In this document: positions 1 through 11,379 of the stretch, one piece after another
Layout: each line of letters begins with the position of its first letter
How positions within the stretch are numbered: the first letter of the stretch is position 1
DNA from: Coleophoma eucalyptorum
Taxonomy: Eukaryota; Ascomycota; Leotiomycetes; Helotiales; Dermateaceae
Assembly (NCBI GenBank): GCA_026120035.1
Contig: JALRME010000041.1
Span: 62,001-126,000, forward strand
Length of the DNA: 64,000 nucleotides
Reading direction: 5' to 3'
Made by a program: the position numbers and the translations under genes
Notes under the pieces: generated by a model
The model's database searches: none
What the model saw: the letters and a program-made list of their open reading frames with translations, nothing else
What the model was told of the DNA's origin: nothing

Positions 1-1469
1 TCCTACTCGTATATTCGTTCTCGCACATTCGTTCTCGCAAACACAGGATAATGTGAACCTTAGCGAGTCGTGCTGCTTGAAGAGGTCTTCTCGGAGCAAG
101 GCTGCAGCAGTAGTAATCGACGCCTTGATGTTCTTTGTGGGGTCATTATTAGTTATCAAGTCCAATTATCGAGTTGTAATTCTATTACGGTACACAAGGG
201 GGACCTGAACGGAGCATCTGATTACAATAGAGTGTAGTACGAAGTACGAGTAATGCCCCGGCTCCCCGCTGCCCAGGCCTCATTTATCTGCATCCAAAGC
301 TCTTCCACTTCGTTCTGTGTGCCCAACCAAGCCTTGGCGGACTGGCTCTAGGGTACTGTCAGTTCCGATGAACCTTAACTTAATTATATTAACCTTGTAT
401 AAACATTGCTCTTTATAGAAATACCCCAGCATAACACTTTGCTCCGCTAATATCAGATAGAGGTACCTTTGAGTAATTCTAATTCTCCTATTGGCTCTCG
501 TGGGCCAGCTCACGCTACGAGCCCTACCACCACACCACCACTCTCTATGGCATTAACTTGGCAGTTTGAGTTACCTATGCCGGCGGTACTTATTTGCTCC
601 GGAGCTATATAGCCGTATGGTGACCTCATCGTGATGGAAAGTAATTACATTTGAGTTTGGGAGTAATTAAGAGTCTACCGTACCTCTCAATCTACCTCGA
701 AGAGTAGAAATCTGAACTGGAAACCAGTCGTCCCCTCAACTCCTGCGTGCTAAATTCGAGCCGGTTGTTCGACGTAGGAGGGACTACACAGCGACATCTA
801 TAGCAGAAGTTGCCTGAAGTTTCTAGTTGAGCGAGAGGGTGTCCCGGAATCACATTCAAATCCATATACTAAAGTACTAGGTTCCGTAACCAAAACATTA
901 GTAATATAGTATTACTTCTTATCAGGACTGAAAAGGCTTCGCAAGGAACCCTTGTATATACACAATTAGCCAGAATGGTCGAATTAAATAAACAAACAAC
1001 TACTAAGCTGCGGGGACCAGTCAGCGAAGAGTATTTGTCATCCTATCTCATACAGATTGTATAGCAACGCAGATAAAAAACATACTGAATTTGAGATCGA
1101 CAACATTGAGTTAACTCTAACCCTAACCCGGCAATTATTATGTTTCACACTGTCGTTGGGATAAAGAAACCCATGCCCTTGTCTACTAACCTTTAACGAT
1201 TCTCCATGTTGGATTCGTTTAGAACAATATTGCAAATTAAAACATAGTTAGTATAAAATAAATTAAGACAGAGAATTATATTACCATACTTGTAATACGA
1301 ATATCGCTATATCAGCGATCGTTATAACAGGGGTTATACTGTATTTGCCTTTGAGGAATCGGATTGCTCGGATTACTCGGATTGCTAATCGGTAGGTGCT
1401 GTGAAGTCGACGGTGTTCTACCCCCTAGTTGATGATAGCTGGGCGGCGAGACAATCAAAAAGTCGATCC
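1..1469. other. Gene-free left edge
   Basis: I see no coding region that resembles a known family here. Small structures only: a direct repeat of ATTCGTTCTCGCA near positions 13-37, two telomere-like units (CTAACCCTAACCC) at 1117-1129, and three near-identical GGATTRCTC units at 1361-1386. The stretch probably holds the distal promoter of the peroxygenase gene that starts at 1581. Confidence 0.5.
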
Positions 1470-1478
1470 TATATAAAT
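1470..1478 (+). promoter_or_regulatory. TATA box of the peroxygenase gene
   Basis: TATATAAAT lies about 110 bp before the chosen start codon at 1581, a plausible distance for a fungal core promoter with a 60-80 base leader. Inference from position and sequence only. Confidence 0.45.
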
Positions 1479-1580
1479 GCCTTGTGCTCCCCTTTGCCTT
1501 GTATTAAGAACTTGTTCTCCTGTATCTACCAAAGTATATTCCAGTACCACCGTATTATAATCGCCTTCAGATCGCTCAAA

Positions 1581-2532
1581 ATGAAGCTTACACTCCTTTC
1601 AAGCACCGCAGTTTTCGCTCTTGCGTCTGCCCAAGGCTCTATTGACGCCTGGGCGCCACCCGGGCCTAATGATAGTATGTTGTCAATCACCAATCCCAAC
1701 CTTAAGCATTGTCTGACTTTCCGGCAGTACGCAGCCCCTGTCCTATGATGAATGCCATGGCTAACCATGGTTTCATCCCACGCGATGGCGGCAACATCAC
1801 TCTGAATAATCTTGTTGTTGGTTTAGCAGATGGAATCAGTTTCAATGAGGAATTGGCGACCATTATGTGGACTCATGCTATGGAGGCTGTTAATCCCAAT
1901 GGGACGTTCTTTACACTGTAAGCTATGCTTGATCTTCAGGTTGAGTACGTCGAAACCGTGTAAGCTAACTCGTCGTCTAGTGAACAACTTCACCCACACA
2001 ATCTCCTCGAGCACGACGCAAGTATGAGCCGTAAAGATGCCTATTTCGGGGACCACATTGCATTCGACCAGGCCACCTTCGAAACTACCAAAGCGTACTG
2101 GACCGGCGAGGTCCTCACCAAGGAAATGCTTGCCAACGCCAAAGTCGGCCGAATGCTCCAATCCCGAATCACAAATCCAACCTACGAGTTCACGACAATT
2201 ACTGAAGGAGGCAGTCTCGGCCAGATATCTGCTCCCATCATCAGCCTTGGCGATTTAAACTCTTCTACCGTCCGTAGAGATTACACCGTGTATCTCTATG
2301 GTAAGTTATAACGAGCAAATCTGTAATAAACTTTTGCTAATATATTACGACAGAGAATGAGCGTTTGCCAAGTGAGTTGGGGTGGGTTAAGAAGAGCGTA
2401 CCCGTCACCTTCGCCGATATTACATATCAAACCGAAGTCATTGCCAATGCCAGCACTCTTTTGACCCCAATCCCCGCGGCTGCTGCACACAAGCGCGCTG
2501 CACCAAAAGCCTTGGATTTCCACGGCTTTTAG
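1581..2532 (+). CDS. Short heme-thiolate peroxidase (chloroperoxidase / unspecific peroxygenase family)
   Basis: Predicted secreted heme-thiolate peroxidase of 260 aa that would use H2O2 to oxygenate or halogenate organic substrates. Exons by my reading: 1581-1674, 1728-1917, 1981-2300, 2354-2532 (783 nt, in frame); introns of 53, 63 and 53 bp. A hydrophobic signal peptide (residues 1-18, ending ALASAQG) is followed by WAPPGPND and the proximal heme ligand motif SPCPM (Cys36). The distal EHD triad is at residues 105-107 in HNLLEHDASMSR. Length and the EHD motif fit the short (family I, about 29 kDa) peroxygenases. The start is the ATG directly before the signal peptide; an upstream in-frame extension lacks one. 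A TATA box sits 110 bp upstream. The next gene-like sequence is a pseudogene, so there is no operon-like context. The substrate cannot be read from sequence. Confidence 0.9.
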
Positions 2533-2992
2533 TTACGGAAAGCGATCGTGGCTTGTTACGATTGTGGTCGTGTTATGTATCCGCTTTGTTTCAGAAGAAG
2601 ATGTATAAATGTTTTGTACTTTTCTTCAGGTGGCAAACTTTTGTTGGGCCGTGGGAAAGTCAAGTTCTAGTTACTGTTGATGTTGTGAATCTTGGCCAAC
2701 TAACTTGGGAAGCGCAGGATTCGGCCTAAAACGGCTTGGGTCATTGTTAGCAAAACCCTCTCGCATCTGCTTCGTGTAGTACGAGAGTGAGAGGCTTGGT
2801 CTTTAATTAGCCATGGAATAGATTCATATATTATGATTTTTAAGACTTTCTAGGCTGGTTGACAGATTATTTGAAACCTAAAGCTTCCTGGCACACTGAT
2901 TGGATGTGTGAAAAGTGGGGTTCATGAGCTTTTTGGTATACAAAGTAAACATTAACGTTGTAAACGGGAATAGATTCACCGAGTTTTGAGTA

Positions 2993-4106
2993 GTGTTTAT
3001 TTTCCTTGAGCCACCTGACACCCCCTGTCCAGCTGCAGAAGTCTGTGCTAATTCTCGTATCAGGGCGGTTGTGAAAAGCGCTGATCTTGAAAATCAGACT
3101 CAGGTGGACTGCCTCGTAAAGGAATACAAGTTTTACAAGAAGCCTTCTATCGAAGCGTCTAGGAACTTTCGAAAGTTGTGTGACATTATCACCGACCATA
3201 TAGGTTGGGCGGCTCAAAAGCCCTTCTGTCTGGCCTTTGAATGGATGGATACGACTCTGGCGGAGGTTCCTTTCGAAAACCACATGAAAGATCCTATATT
3301 AGTCGCAAATATTGTCAAGGTATGCTTGGAAGCATTTGTCGGGCTAGTAAAGGAGCAACTTGTTTATTCAGGTATGCCATTCACCCCTAGAGAGTTCTAT
3401 CGCCATTCACTAAGCATTACAGACTTGAAACCTGCGAATGTTCTTATATCTAGCATTGACGGGCTGGCTGAGGTCAAAATCGGAGACTTGGGGCTAGGTA
3501 CGAAGCACACATCGCAGAATTAGGTTACGCTCATTTTTTGTAGCTGGACCAGAGGGCGGCAATCCACGCTGGGTTTAGCCCGAAGCATTTCATGCTCCTG
3601 AGGTCTGGATAGGGGTGTGCTGCTTCCATAAGGCCGATTTATGGTCTATTGCTGCTATGGTTAGTTGCCGGCCTCTCATTCTTACCCAAACTAAAGAAGG
3701 AAGATATTACAACGGGTTGATCCCAACATCCTAGGCAATGCCGATAACATCGATAAGACGCTTATTCATCCAGTGCCTAGCGAAGATTATACTCCTCTTT
3801 GATCCATCCTGTAGCTCGATTCCTCCTCCTTCTGACGTGGATAAGACCTTACAGTCCTATTTCGAGTTAGCCCAAAACCTTACGACAACACAAGCAGAGG
3901 AGAATTCGGATGAATTGCTTATGTAGATTCCTTCATTTGAGGTGTGGGCTGATCTAGCTATGGACGCCGGCCTCCCGAGGGTGGTGTTAGACGTTATACG
4001 CCTCTTGGCCGTCCCTAACCCGACGAACAGACCTTCGGCTCTGCAAGCTCTTCAATCACCCGAATATAAGGCCCTTCAGAAAGCAGCCGCGGCGTATGGC
4101 AACTAG
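2993..4106 (+). pseudogene. Decayed protein-kinase-like gene
   Basis: Remnant of a fungal kinase-like protein. Readable pieces in order: an N-lobe-like stretch (about 3030-3370), then after a likely intron (3372-3420) the catalytic-loop motif DLKPANVLISS, a DLG in place of DFG (KIGDLGLG), then after another likely intron a GGNPRWV...PEAF...APEVW activation segment and the ADLWSIAAM helix at about 3640-3660. The C-terminal lobe (PNPTNRPSALQAL) ends near 4106. The glycine-rich loop is missing and an in-frame TAG at 3576-3578 cuts the activation segment; more frame breaks follow near 3720-3930. One could argue for a pseudokinase, but stops plus frame breaks make a dead gene more likely. Confidence 0.7.
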
Positions 4107-5798
4107 GACGCTCTCTTAAGATCTGTTATCCGATGATTCTAAATGGGCTCTTGGGTTCGAGCTGATGCAAAGATAGGATGCCCTGGAGGACATTTTTACA
4201 GAAGCTCTGTGTAAGCAATGCCCAAAAAGGACTACTCCTATCATTCGGGTTGTGAGGATTGGACAAATTCTCCAAATGCCTTGCTATGCCAACCTTGGAT
4301 ATACTAGGTCAGTGTTAAAGCTCCAAAAACAATCAACACTATAGTATGACCAGCTCCCTTGCTCTTTCTTCCCTCAAACTTTTGCGACCCGAGCGTCCGA
4401 TTGCTTGGGAGATGGGTCTATATGTAAGTCGCCATCTGACGTATGCCGGTTTATGTTCCATTGCTGTTGGTGGCGCATATCTCGCAGATTAATTTGGGAG
4501 TGGAATCCCAGCTGTGGTTACTTCTCAGCCCCTTGGTCCAAAGCTGACATCCTAGGATATAGGTCATCACAATATACAAAAGCAGTAACGTTTAGTTTCT
4601 GAATTATGAGTGGACTCAGATTTCTGTGTTGTTCATGTATACGGATGTTCTTCATGGTCTTCTTTTCTGATTTTATCATTTATGTCCGCAAGCTCCCAAT
4701 ATATGTGCCTCATCTGAGCAGACCTCCCGCCAAGACCGACCTCTGAATCAGTTGAAGCTTTGCTATGTGCCAAACGATCAACTCAAAGGTATGGAAAACC
4801 ACACAGAGGTATACATTATTGGTGCACAGTACGATGGTTCAGTGCAGGAAGTTGCAACCCGCGAATCGTTTATTCCGAAAATCAAATACAGCAGTGTTAA
4901 CCCGCAGGCACTGTACCAGACCTTGCCGCAGACTGGTTTTTAAAGAATGCTGCTCGGGGCTTGAAGCACATATGCGATATTCAACCATGTTACCGCCGCA
5001 TCGTTCCACCTCCGCTAAGACTATCGCTCGAATGGATAATATTAAATCACGATATTAGTAAGTCTGATTCTCATTACGAGAGTTTCATTCAAAATCTTGT
5101 TTTCTTCGGGCTATAGGTCAAAGGATATAACGGCGGCCAAGTCGTAGAGCTTCTAAAGAAGACCAAAGACCAAATACTTCGGAATATAAAAACATGTTTC
5201 GTTTCCCAGGAGAGTGTAACCGAAGGTCGGGAGATAAAGCAATGATATATCATCGCTCTTCTTCGAAGGTTGCTTGAATTCTCTGGTGGTCACAAAGATC
5301 GTAGACAGCAATATATCGATGTTAGATATACACCAAGTAACAACTGCGATATACATAGCTAGCTTATTGGTTTGATAGGATCGAATATTTGTCGAGATAT
5401 AAATATGGAAGCTATACTGAAGGTGCTTTCAAAGTCTAAGGCTTTCACGCTCGATGATACGCTAGATATCAAGAAATTGCGTTTGCGGATTTTGAAAGAC
5501 ATTCCAATTACGTACCCAACGCAGTTGACATAGCTGGTAAGACAGACAAAATAAAATACCCAACAAAATTCTCACTGTCTCCAGGAAATTCCGGCTGAGG
5601 TACTCGGTGAAATCGGCCTTGAAAAATTACAACAACTTCAGTTGCAAATATAACTGTTGGTATACGTTTACAACAGGCAGACCTCGTAATAGCATCATGG
5701 GCTTCAATTACAGGGTATGCAGTGTGTTGTAGGTGGTTGTTGATTCTCTCTATGCACGTGTACCGTAACTGGGGTTATGTCCCATCTACGAATATGGC

Positions 5799-5817
5799 CA
5801 CGTGATTAGATCACGTG
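5799..5817. promoter_or_regulatory. Inverted pair of CACGTG E-boxes
   Basis: CACGTGAT-TAG-ATCACGTG is a perfect inverted repeat of two 8-mers around a 3-base spacer; each half carries a CACGTG E-box, the site bound by fungal bHLH factors. There is no nearby intact gene to regulate, so its function is uncertain. Confidence 0.35.
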
Positions 5818-7573
5818 CTGAGTATATATCATTGCAGTCCGACAATAACTATCCCTGTTCCAAATTGAAGAATAACTCTACCAAGGAACAGAACACACCC
5901 GAAGCGGCGGAAACTTCCCTCGAACATAAGTTAGATGGAATGTCAGTTTTCTTAAAATAGAGCCTTACAAATTCAGAAGCCACAAACCATTTGTAGCTGG
6001 GTAGGCTCCGATGCCGACTTAGGAGTATATCGACAACTACTCCAAGACATTACAGATTCCCAACCAACTGAGAAGCTGATATAGGTCTTGATTGCCTTAT
6101 TTTGTTTTAGCTGCCTTTTCCCCTCTTAAGATGAAAGACCGGAACTCGCAATCCTTTAAAAGCGCATCGTTAAGCACGTGATTAATGGACTAGCCAGGAA
6201 TGGAAACGCTAAACCTCGAACGTTATTGTACGAAAAGGGCTTTGCACAACGCAGTGTTTGGAGGAGACATAGGAGACCATCCTTGCCTAAGGCCATGGAT
6301 GACAGCAGCAATTCATTGCTCTCACTTGCTGCTCTACCCCAAAAGCTTTATTTAATGGTTTGTATTTCAATCCGCAATATTGGCTATTGGGATGGGAATA
6401 CTAATACGGCACAATGTATTATTTCATCATATCTTTTTATGATCTATCACATTCAACAAATAGGCAATTGAATTTCCGGGTTTTTGGCTTGGTTGTGGCG
6501 CCTTGAGCTGAAATTAATATCAGCCTTTGGCAACTGCCGCGAGGCTCTAGTATCTCTACTACCTCTTTGTAAGAACCTGATCTACCCAGAGGTCATAATT
6601 GGATCAGCCAGTATATATGTCACGTGACCCAAGACCGACATAAGCGAGTATGACCAGAGTTGGAGGGGTTTCGGACCCAGGAAGAATATAAAGAGGATGT
6701 AGCATAGAAAATGGTCTCGTTCTTCTGTTTCTTCTTATAATTTTGTGTCCTTCGTACGAGACCTCTAGGATTCAGTCAATATAAGGTTATTGTGCTCCTA
6801 AACACCTCTATCCTGCCATTGATCAAACCTGTGTCCTTACAACATGATCCGAAATCCATAAAATCCTCGAAAAACGAGAACCACTTTGCCGACTTAACTT
6901 TGCAATTCTAATTATTTTATTTAATTCTATCTTTAATAAACTGTTTCTTGTAGGGAGGGTATTGATGACTTTTTTAATAATAAAACGTCTATAAATTTAT
7001 AGTTACGTAATTTTTCTTTTCTAAAAAAACTGTTCTTAACTTCGATTTATTTAAGACCCAGTCAAACGATTATCTAGAGACCATTTTAGGGAAACTTAAA
7101 TGGTGACTTAATATTTTTGGTTTCTTTACTACTAAAATGAAATTCAAGCTGTAGCTAGAGTTCGAAGAGATTAAGAAATAAGCCAATTCTCCTCAGTCTA
7201 TGGTCATATGTGTCAGGTATTATCTTTAGTATATATCTTAGATAGAACTTTAGGAAGCAGGATTTTGTTTATGTTCTCCAAGCTTGAAACCAGCTTCTAC
7301 AGCCTACTATCCAGGTAGTCGATGGATTCTAGTGCCACCAGTACCTCCTCACTAAGATTGGACCAACAGCTTGATTCCCTGATTGATTTGGCATACTTGT
7401 TTATACGAAATAGAGCAAGTTAGAATTAAAGAAATAAAAGTTAACCCCAGAATCCGATTTGCTGGTAACCAAGTTTTCCTCCCAAGACGACACCGTCATT
7501 TTTTGTATGTGAAAAGATCTCGGTTACCACGTAACCGGGGGATAATAAGTGTTGGAATATCGATATATCTACC

Positions 7574-7612
7574 ACCTGCACATGAGGTAACATCATTATA
7601 CCTCATGCAGGT
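7574..7612. repeat. Imperfect inverted repeat (hairpin)
   Basis: Left arm ACCTGCACATGAGGTA (7574-7589) and right arm TACCTCATGCAGGT (7599-7612) are complementary apart from a 2-base bulge, around a 9-base loop. It may be the core of a small non-autonomous element: similar AATATCGMTATA words flank it on both sides (about 7555 and 7651). Confidence 0.6.
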
Positions 7613-7681
7613 ATTGGTATATCGCTACGCCACCTATAGGTATATAGAGTTGAAATATCGCTATACTACTTGCTTGTTCCC

Positions 7682-7705
7682 GTGTTTGCGCTCAGGCGCA
7701 AACAC
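7682..7705. repeat. Perfect 10-bp hairpin
   Basis: GTGTTTGCGC (7682-7691), loop TCAG, then GCGCAAACAC (7696-7705): a perfect 10-bp stem with a 4-base loop. It is 70 bp from the preceding inverted repeat. It could be a foldback element or an RNA hairpin; there is no T-run, so it is not a bacterial-type terminator. Confidence 0.7.
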
Positions 7706-8114
7706 TACATATGACTATATTACTACGGAGGTCGAATCGATACCCAGAAGGGGGGATTTATAAGACCTCCACCACACTCACTTATTGAGAATCATCTACA
7801 TTTTTTACCTTACGATTTTGACCTATATATTACAGGTGAAATAAGAGGTATATAGATCAACCAACACTAAGGTTAGGGCCTATTCCAAAATCTATTATAT
7901 TAGGCGTACGTGTATCACGATCCAAATTAGAAGCCAAAAGGTGCTATTTTTACGCTTAAAATTCCTTCTTAGTCGGTTCATAGACTTAGCTATACTACGG
8001 TCCGTAATATCCAATCCTCAAAGCTTACAAAAAAACAAGGTTTAACCTTCATAAGCCACGGCTCAAGGTTAAAAGATGCAAAAAATGAGGTCTCATGACT
8101 TCTACTTGGAATCT

Positions 8115-9053
8115 CTACTGGAAGTTGAAGGTTGCCTTCTTTGCGTACTCCTCTAGTGTGTTCGGGTGACCTCTAGCCTGCTTACGGCTATATTCAAACT
8201 CCTCCTTGTTCATGTTGCCATAGTACCCAAAATCCCTATAGCACTTATACATCGCCGTTAGATCATCCCTCATTCCCTCCGGCATCCACTCCTTGAACAA
8301 GTCATCGGGCACCTGCTGGTATGTGATTGTCTTTCCAGTGGCCTTGGAGATAATTTGAGCGACCTCATTCCAGGTATACATACCCTCCGCAGCAGCCAAT
8401 GTCTTGCCCTTAAAAGTATCAGGCTCTTCAAGAATAGCAGCAACCCATTTGCCAACATCTGCAGGATCCACCATTGGTAGCGCCGTGTCGGGGTGGCACA
8501 GAGTCGCAAAGACGTATGTGCCATCGTTAGCAGAGGATGGCATCGGGGGCATGAGCTGCGTCGTGAAGTTCTGCATAAAATAGGCTGGGGAGTAGAAGGC
8601 GGATCGGATGGGCAGGTTGCGAATGTACTCCTGGATCTCAGCCTTCACGTCGAAATGCTCAACATCCAGCGTACCGCCTGAAATGACGGATACGTGTGGG
8701 AGAGTGCACCAAATGATATATTGGCCTCCGGCGGCGATCAGCTCGTTGCAGAGCGCCTGTGCTTGCGCCGTCTCGACAACTCGAGAGTTGCCTGTAAGTT
8801 GCGTATTGGTCATAGCGTATACGGTGTGCGCGCCTGCCACGGCGGCCGAGAGAGATATGGGTTTGTCCAGGTCAGCTTCGACAATCTCGGCCCCCTTGGC
8901 TTTTAGCGCATTAGCTTTTGGGTTGGAGGCGGAGCGAGTGATAGCTCGGACGGAGTATTGGGCGGAGAGCTTTGGATTATCAAGGACCTGGTGGGCGACG
9001 GAACCGCCTTGATTGCCAGTCGCACCGAAGACGACGAGAAGTTTTTTCGACAT
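8115..9053 (-). CDS. NmrA-like NAD(P)-binding protein
   Basis: Single-exon 312-aa protein of the NmrA/HSCARG family of atypical short-chain dehydrogenases. The N-terminal Rossmann motif GATGNQGG (about residues 10-17) follows a hydrophobic beta strand (KLLVVFGATG), and an acidic VEADLDKP segment fits the end of the nucleotide-binding core. These proteins either sense the NAD(P)H ratio and modulate transcription factors or act as reductases; the sequence does not decide which. I chose the internal ATG at 9053, just before KKLLVVFG, because an upstream in-frame extension to 9107 (FIFSFYKSQQKK) is not family-like. It is transcribed divergently from the Zn2Cys6 regulator starting at 9719, a pairing that suggests but does not prove co-regulation. 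Confidence 0.88.
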   Translation of the reverse strand: MSKKLLVVFGATGNQGGSVAHQVLDNPKLSAQYSVRAITRSASNPKANALKAKGAEIVEADLDKPISLSAAVAGAHTVYAMTNTQLTGNSRVVETAQAQALCNELIAAGGQYIIWCTLPHVSVISGGTLDVEHFDVKAEIQEYIRNLPIRSAFYSPAYFMQNFTTQLMPPMPSSANDGTYVFATLCHPDTALPMVDPADVGKWVAAILEEPDTFKGKTLAAAEGMYTWNEVAQIISKATGKTITYQQVPDDLFKEWMPEGMRDDLTAMYKCYRDFGYYGNMNKEEFEYSRKQARGHPNTLEEYAKKATFNFQ

Positions 9054-9473
9054 AGTCCTTAGAAGCTGCTTCTTTTGTTGCGATTTATAGAAGGAGAAGA
9101 TAAACACGGTTGACTTTGAGATATAGTAGACGAGAGAATAGAGAATAGAGAATTGGAAAAAGGGATGTGTAGTTGAGTTAAGTATATATATGAGAGCGCT
9201 CTTTCTCCTCTATTCTAGAAAACAAGATTCACCTGACTCATTAGAATTTCCAATCTACAATACCAAATCCAAATCCACAATATTAAGTTCTTGGTGGCAA
9301 TAGCGGGTTGAGAGACGTAATCATATTCCGAGGACCGATCCTAGAGGAGCTAGCAAGAACCTACTATCGGCTTACAAGTTGACTGGATGAATCCTTTACT
9401 AGGAAGTTTGTAAACAGTAGAACTTTATACTAGTATATCACTCGCTTTATTAATCCATCCACCAAATTAGTCT

Positions 9474-9535
9474 TCCGGAACGCTAACTGGATTAGGCTTG
9501 AGATTTGAGCTTAAATCAACTCCGGAACGCTAGCT
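9474..9535. promoter_or_regulatory. Direct repeat in a divergent promoter region
   Basis: TCCGGAACGCTAACT at 9474-9488 and TCCGGAACGCTAGCT at 9521-9535 match at 14 of 15 bases, 47 bp apart. They lie between the divergent NmrA-like gene and the Zn2Cys6 regulator and contain CGG, the half-site typically bound by Zn2Cys6 proteins. Inference: candidate binding sites, possibly autoregulatory. Confidence 0.4.
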
Positions 9536-9718
9536 AAAGTAAGACAAGCCTTGTTTGATATACAAACTAGCAATATCGAACTTTAATCGTTTCGGAAAAG
9601 TATGCATAAAACGGCCTGGGCCTTTATTTTGGGTAATTGTCTTGTCAACCCTCCATTACCACGAACATTATCATTCGTCGAAAGAAAATACCTCACGGAA
9701 GGAATTTGTATCCAAAGC

Positions 9719-11205
9719 ATGGTTAATCGCGGCCAGCCGTCACGGGACTGTCTTCCTTGCAGGAAGAGGAAACTCCGAGTAAAACCCCTTAGCTACTAGG
9801 CGTTCATCTAGGCTAGAAAACTGATTTGATATGGCCACAGTGCGATCTACTGCCTGAGGGCTGTGGGCAATGTCGACGAGCCAAGCTCAGGTGCTACGGA
9901 TATCGGGATCCCTTCGGGCTTACCTTCCGTGATGAGACCTATTCCACTCAGCAGAAGGTGATAGCACGGCAAGCCTGGGCTTATGCTAGCGGGCCTACTA
10001 CGATGGAGCTTGGATGCGATGTCCGTGCTCGATACGCCTTCTTCTCTACATACGTCTTTGGCTTCTCGCGGAATTGCGATGCAGTGCCTCCGTTCTATAG
10101 CAGGGCTTCCGCCTTTCATCACTTATCTGCAAGCGTCGAGGCGACCAGCTTGGCCTTCATGGCAATCCAGTTAAACAATCCTGAATTAATGCACCTGGCA
10201 AGCTGCAGCTACGTTACTGCTATCCAGAGGCTGGGCAGGGCTCTTAATAAACTGCAGATCTCGGAGACGGAGGAGGCTCTTCAATCTGTTCTGCTCCTCG
10301 ATATGTACGAGAAGATGGTTAATCGCAACCCTCGGAGCTCTCCCTCATGGATGAGCCATGCCCAGGGCGGAATGTCCCTGCTCAAGTCTCGTGGGAAGGA
10401 GATTCTTTCAAGCGTTACTGGTCGCCAGCTCGCTGTTCGCCTCGCTACGGTTTTGACCGTCAGCTGTGCTGGAGCAGCTGTTAGAGTGCCGGATGCGCTA
10501 ATGGTGCTGCGTCGCGACCTTAGTGCCTTTGTCAGTAACGTGAAATGGAACTTCATGGGAATCTTGGCCCAGGTGGTGGATTTGCAAGCTAACCTGCACA
10601 AAGCAGGAGGAATCTGCCAGATCGATGTTGCTAAGAAAGCAAAACAGTTAGACGATCAGGTGAGGAGCTTAGAGGGGACATTACCACCATCTTGGAAGCC
10701 TCAACGGGTTTACTGTATTGGAGATGATCTACGTATTTTCGGCCGCTACTATGACATTTACCCAGACCACTATATAACCCAAGTTTCCAATGGCATCCGC
10801 GCCATGCGCTTGATGCTCAATGACATCATCCGAAGGCATTCCCCAGATAATGTGTCTAGTTCCAACAGCATCTTATCTAGCGATGCTTGTATCTGCTATA
10901 TTACACAAGAAATCTGCGCTACAGTACCCCAATTTTTGCTACCCGGGGCTCGACCAGGTAATACAGTACCATTCTCACCGCTGCAACAGCTTCAGTGCTG
11001 CACTCTCCTTGCTCCACTATACCTCGTCAGTCAAGTTTCCGCCGATTACTACATACGAGACTGGATAGAATGTTGCTTAAATCACATGGCAAACATTGGC
11101 CTTATAAAGGCAGCGAAGGAAGTAGGGGACATAATAAGAACTAAGCCAGACTTAGACTATTGGACTATTTATTCTATGATTGGTAGTTATGTATTCACAG
11201 CGTAG
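9719..11205 (+). CDS. Zn2Cys6 (GAL4-type) transcription factor
   Basis: Predicted nuclear regulator of 474 aa. The binuclear zinc cluster is split by an intron (9779-9840, 62 bp): exon 1 (9719-9778) gives CLPCRKRKLR and exon 2 (9841-11205) resumes with CDLLPEGCGQCRRAKLRC. The joined spacing is C-x2-C-x6-C-x6-C-x2-C-x6-C with cysteines at residues 11, 14, 21, 28, 31 and 38, a textbook match. The remainder resembles the fungal-specific regulator domain seen in short Zn2Cys6 proteins (alpha-helical; LNNPELMHLASCSYVTAI region). A model starting at 9826 would lose half the DNA-binding domain. A further in-frame ATG at 9602 exists, but the start next to the cluster is typical. It is divergent from the NmrA-like gene, and a transposon begins 175 bp after its stop. 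Confidence 0.9.
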
Positions 11206-11379
11206 TTAAGGTATCCTCTTATTAATCTAGCTACTAGCAACTAGCCTTTTTCTCCTTACAATCTAGTGTCTTGTTTAATAAAGTAGAAGCTTTCTTATAA
11301 CTATCTTCCAAAGCCTGGAGTTATATTGTTGGGAGTTAAAATAATGTAAATATGGTTTAAAAAGTCATAAAATTATATA

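Larger units (their letters stand above)
4107..8114. other. Long AT-rich intergenic region
   Basis: About 4 kb without a convincing gene. It contains short open stretches (4752-4943 on +, 6178-6471 on +) that I cannot assign; a LSLAALPQKLYLMV segment at about 6325-6365 is faintly F-box-like. The part 6850-7300 is strongly AT-rich with no codon structure, as expected of RIP-degraded DNA. CACGTG palindromes occur near 5799-5817, 6176 and 6618, and two strong hairpins near 7574-7612 and 7682-7705 (listed separately). Confidence 0.5.

Noticed and set aside
1117..1129. Telomere-like CTAACCCTAACCC
   Set aside because: Only two units and no run toward the window edge; chance or a tiny interstitial repeat, not a telomere.
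7383..7763. 126-codon open frame on +
   Set aside because: It runs through two inverted repeats and AT-rich repeats and reads tyrosine-rich nonsense; not a gene.
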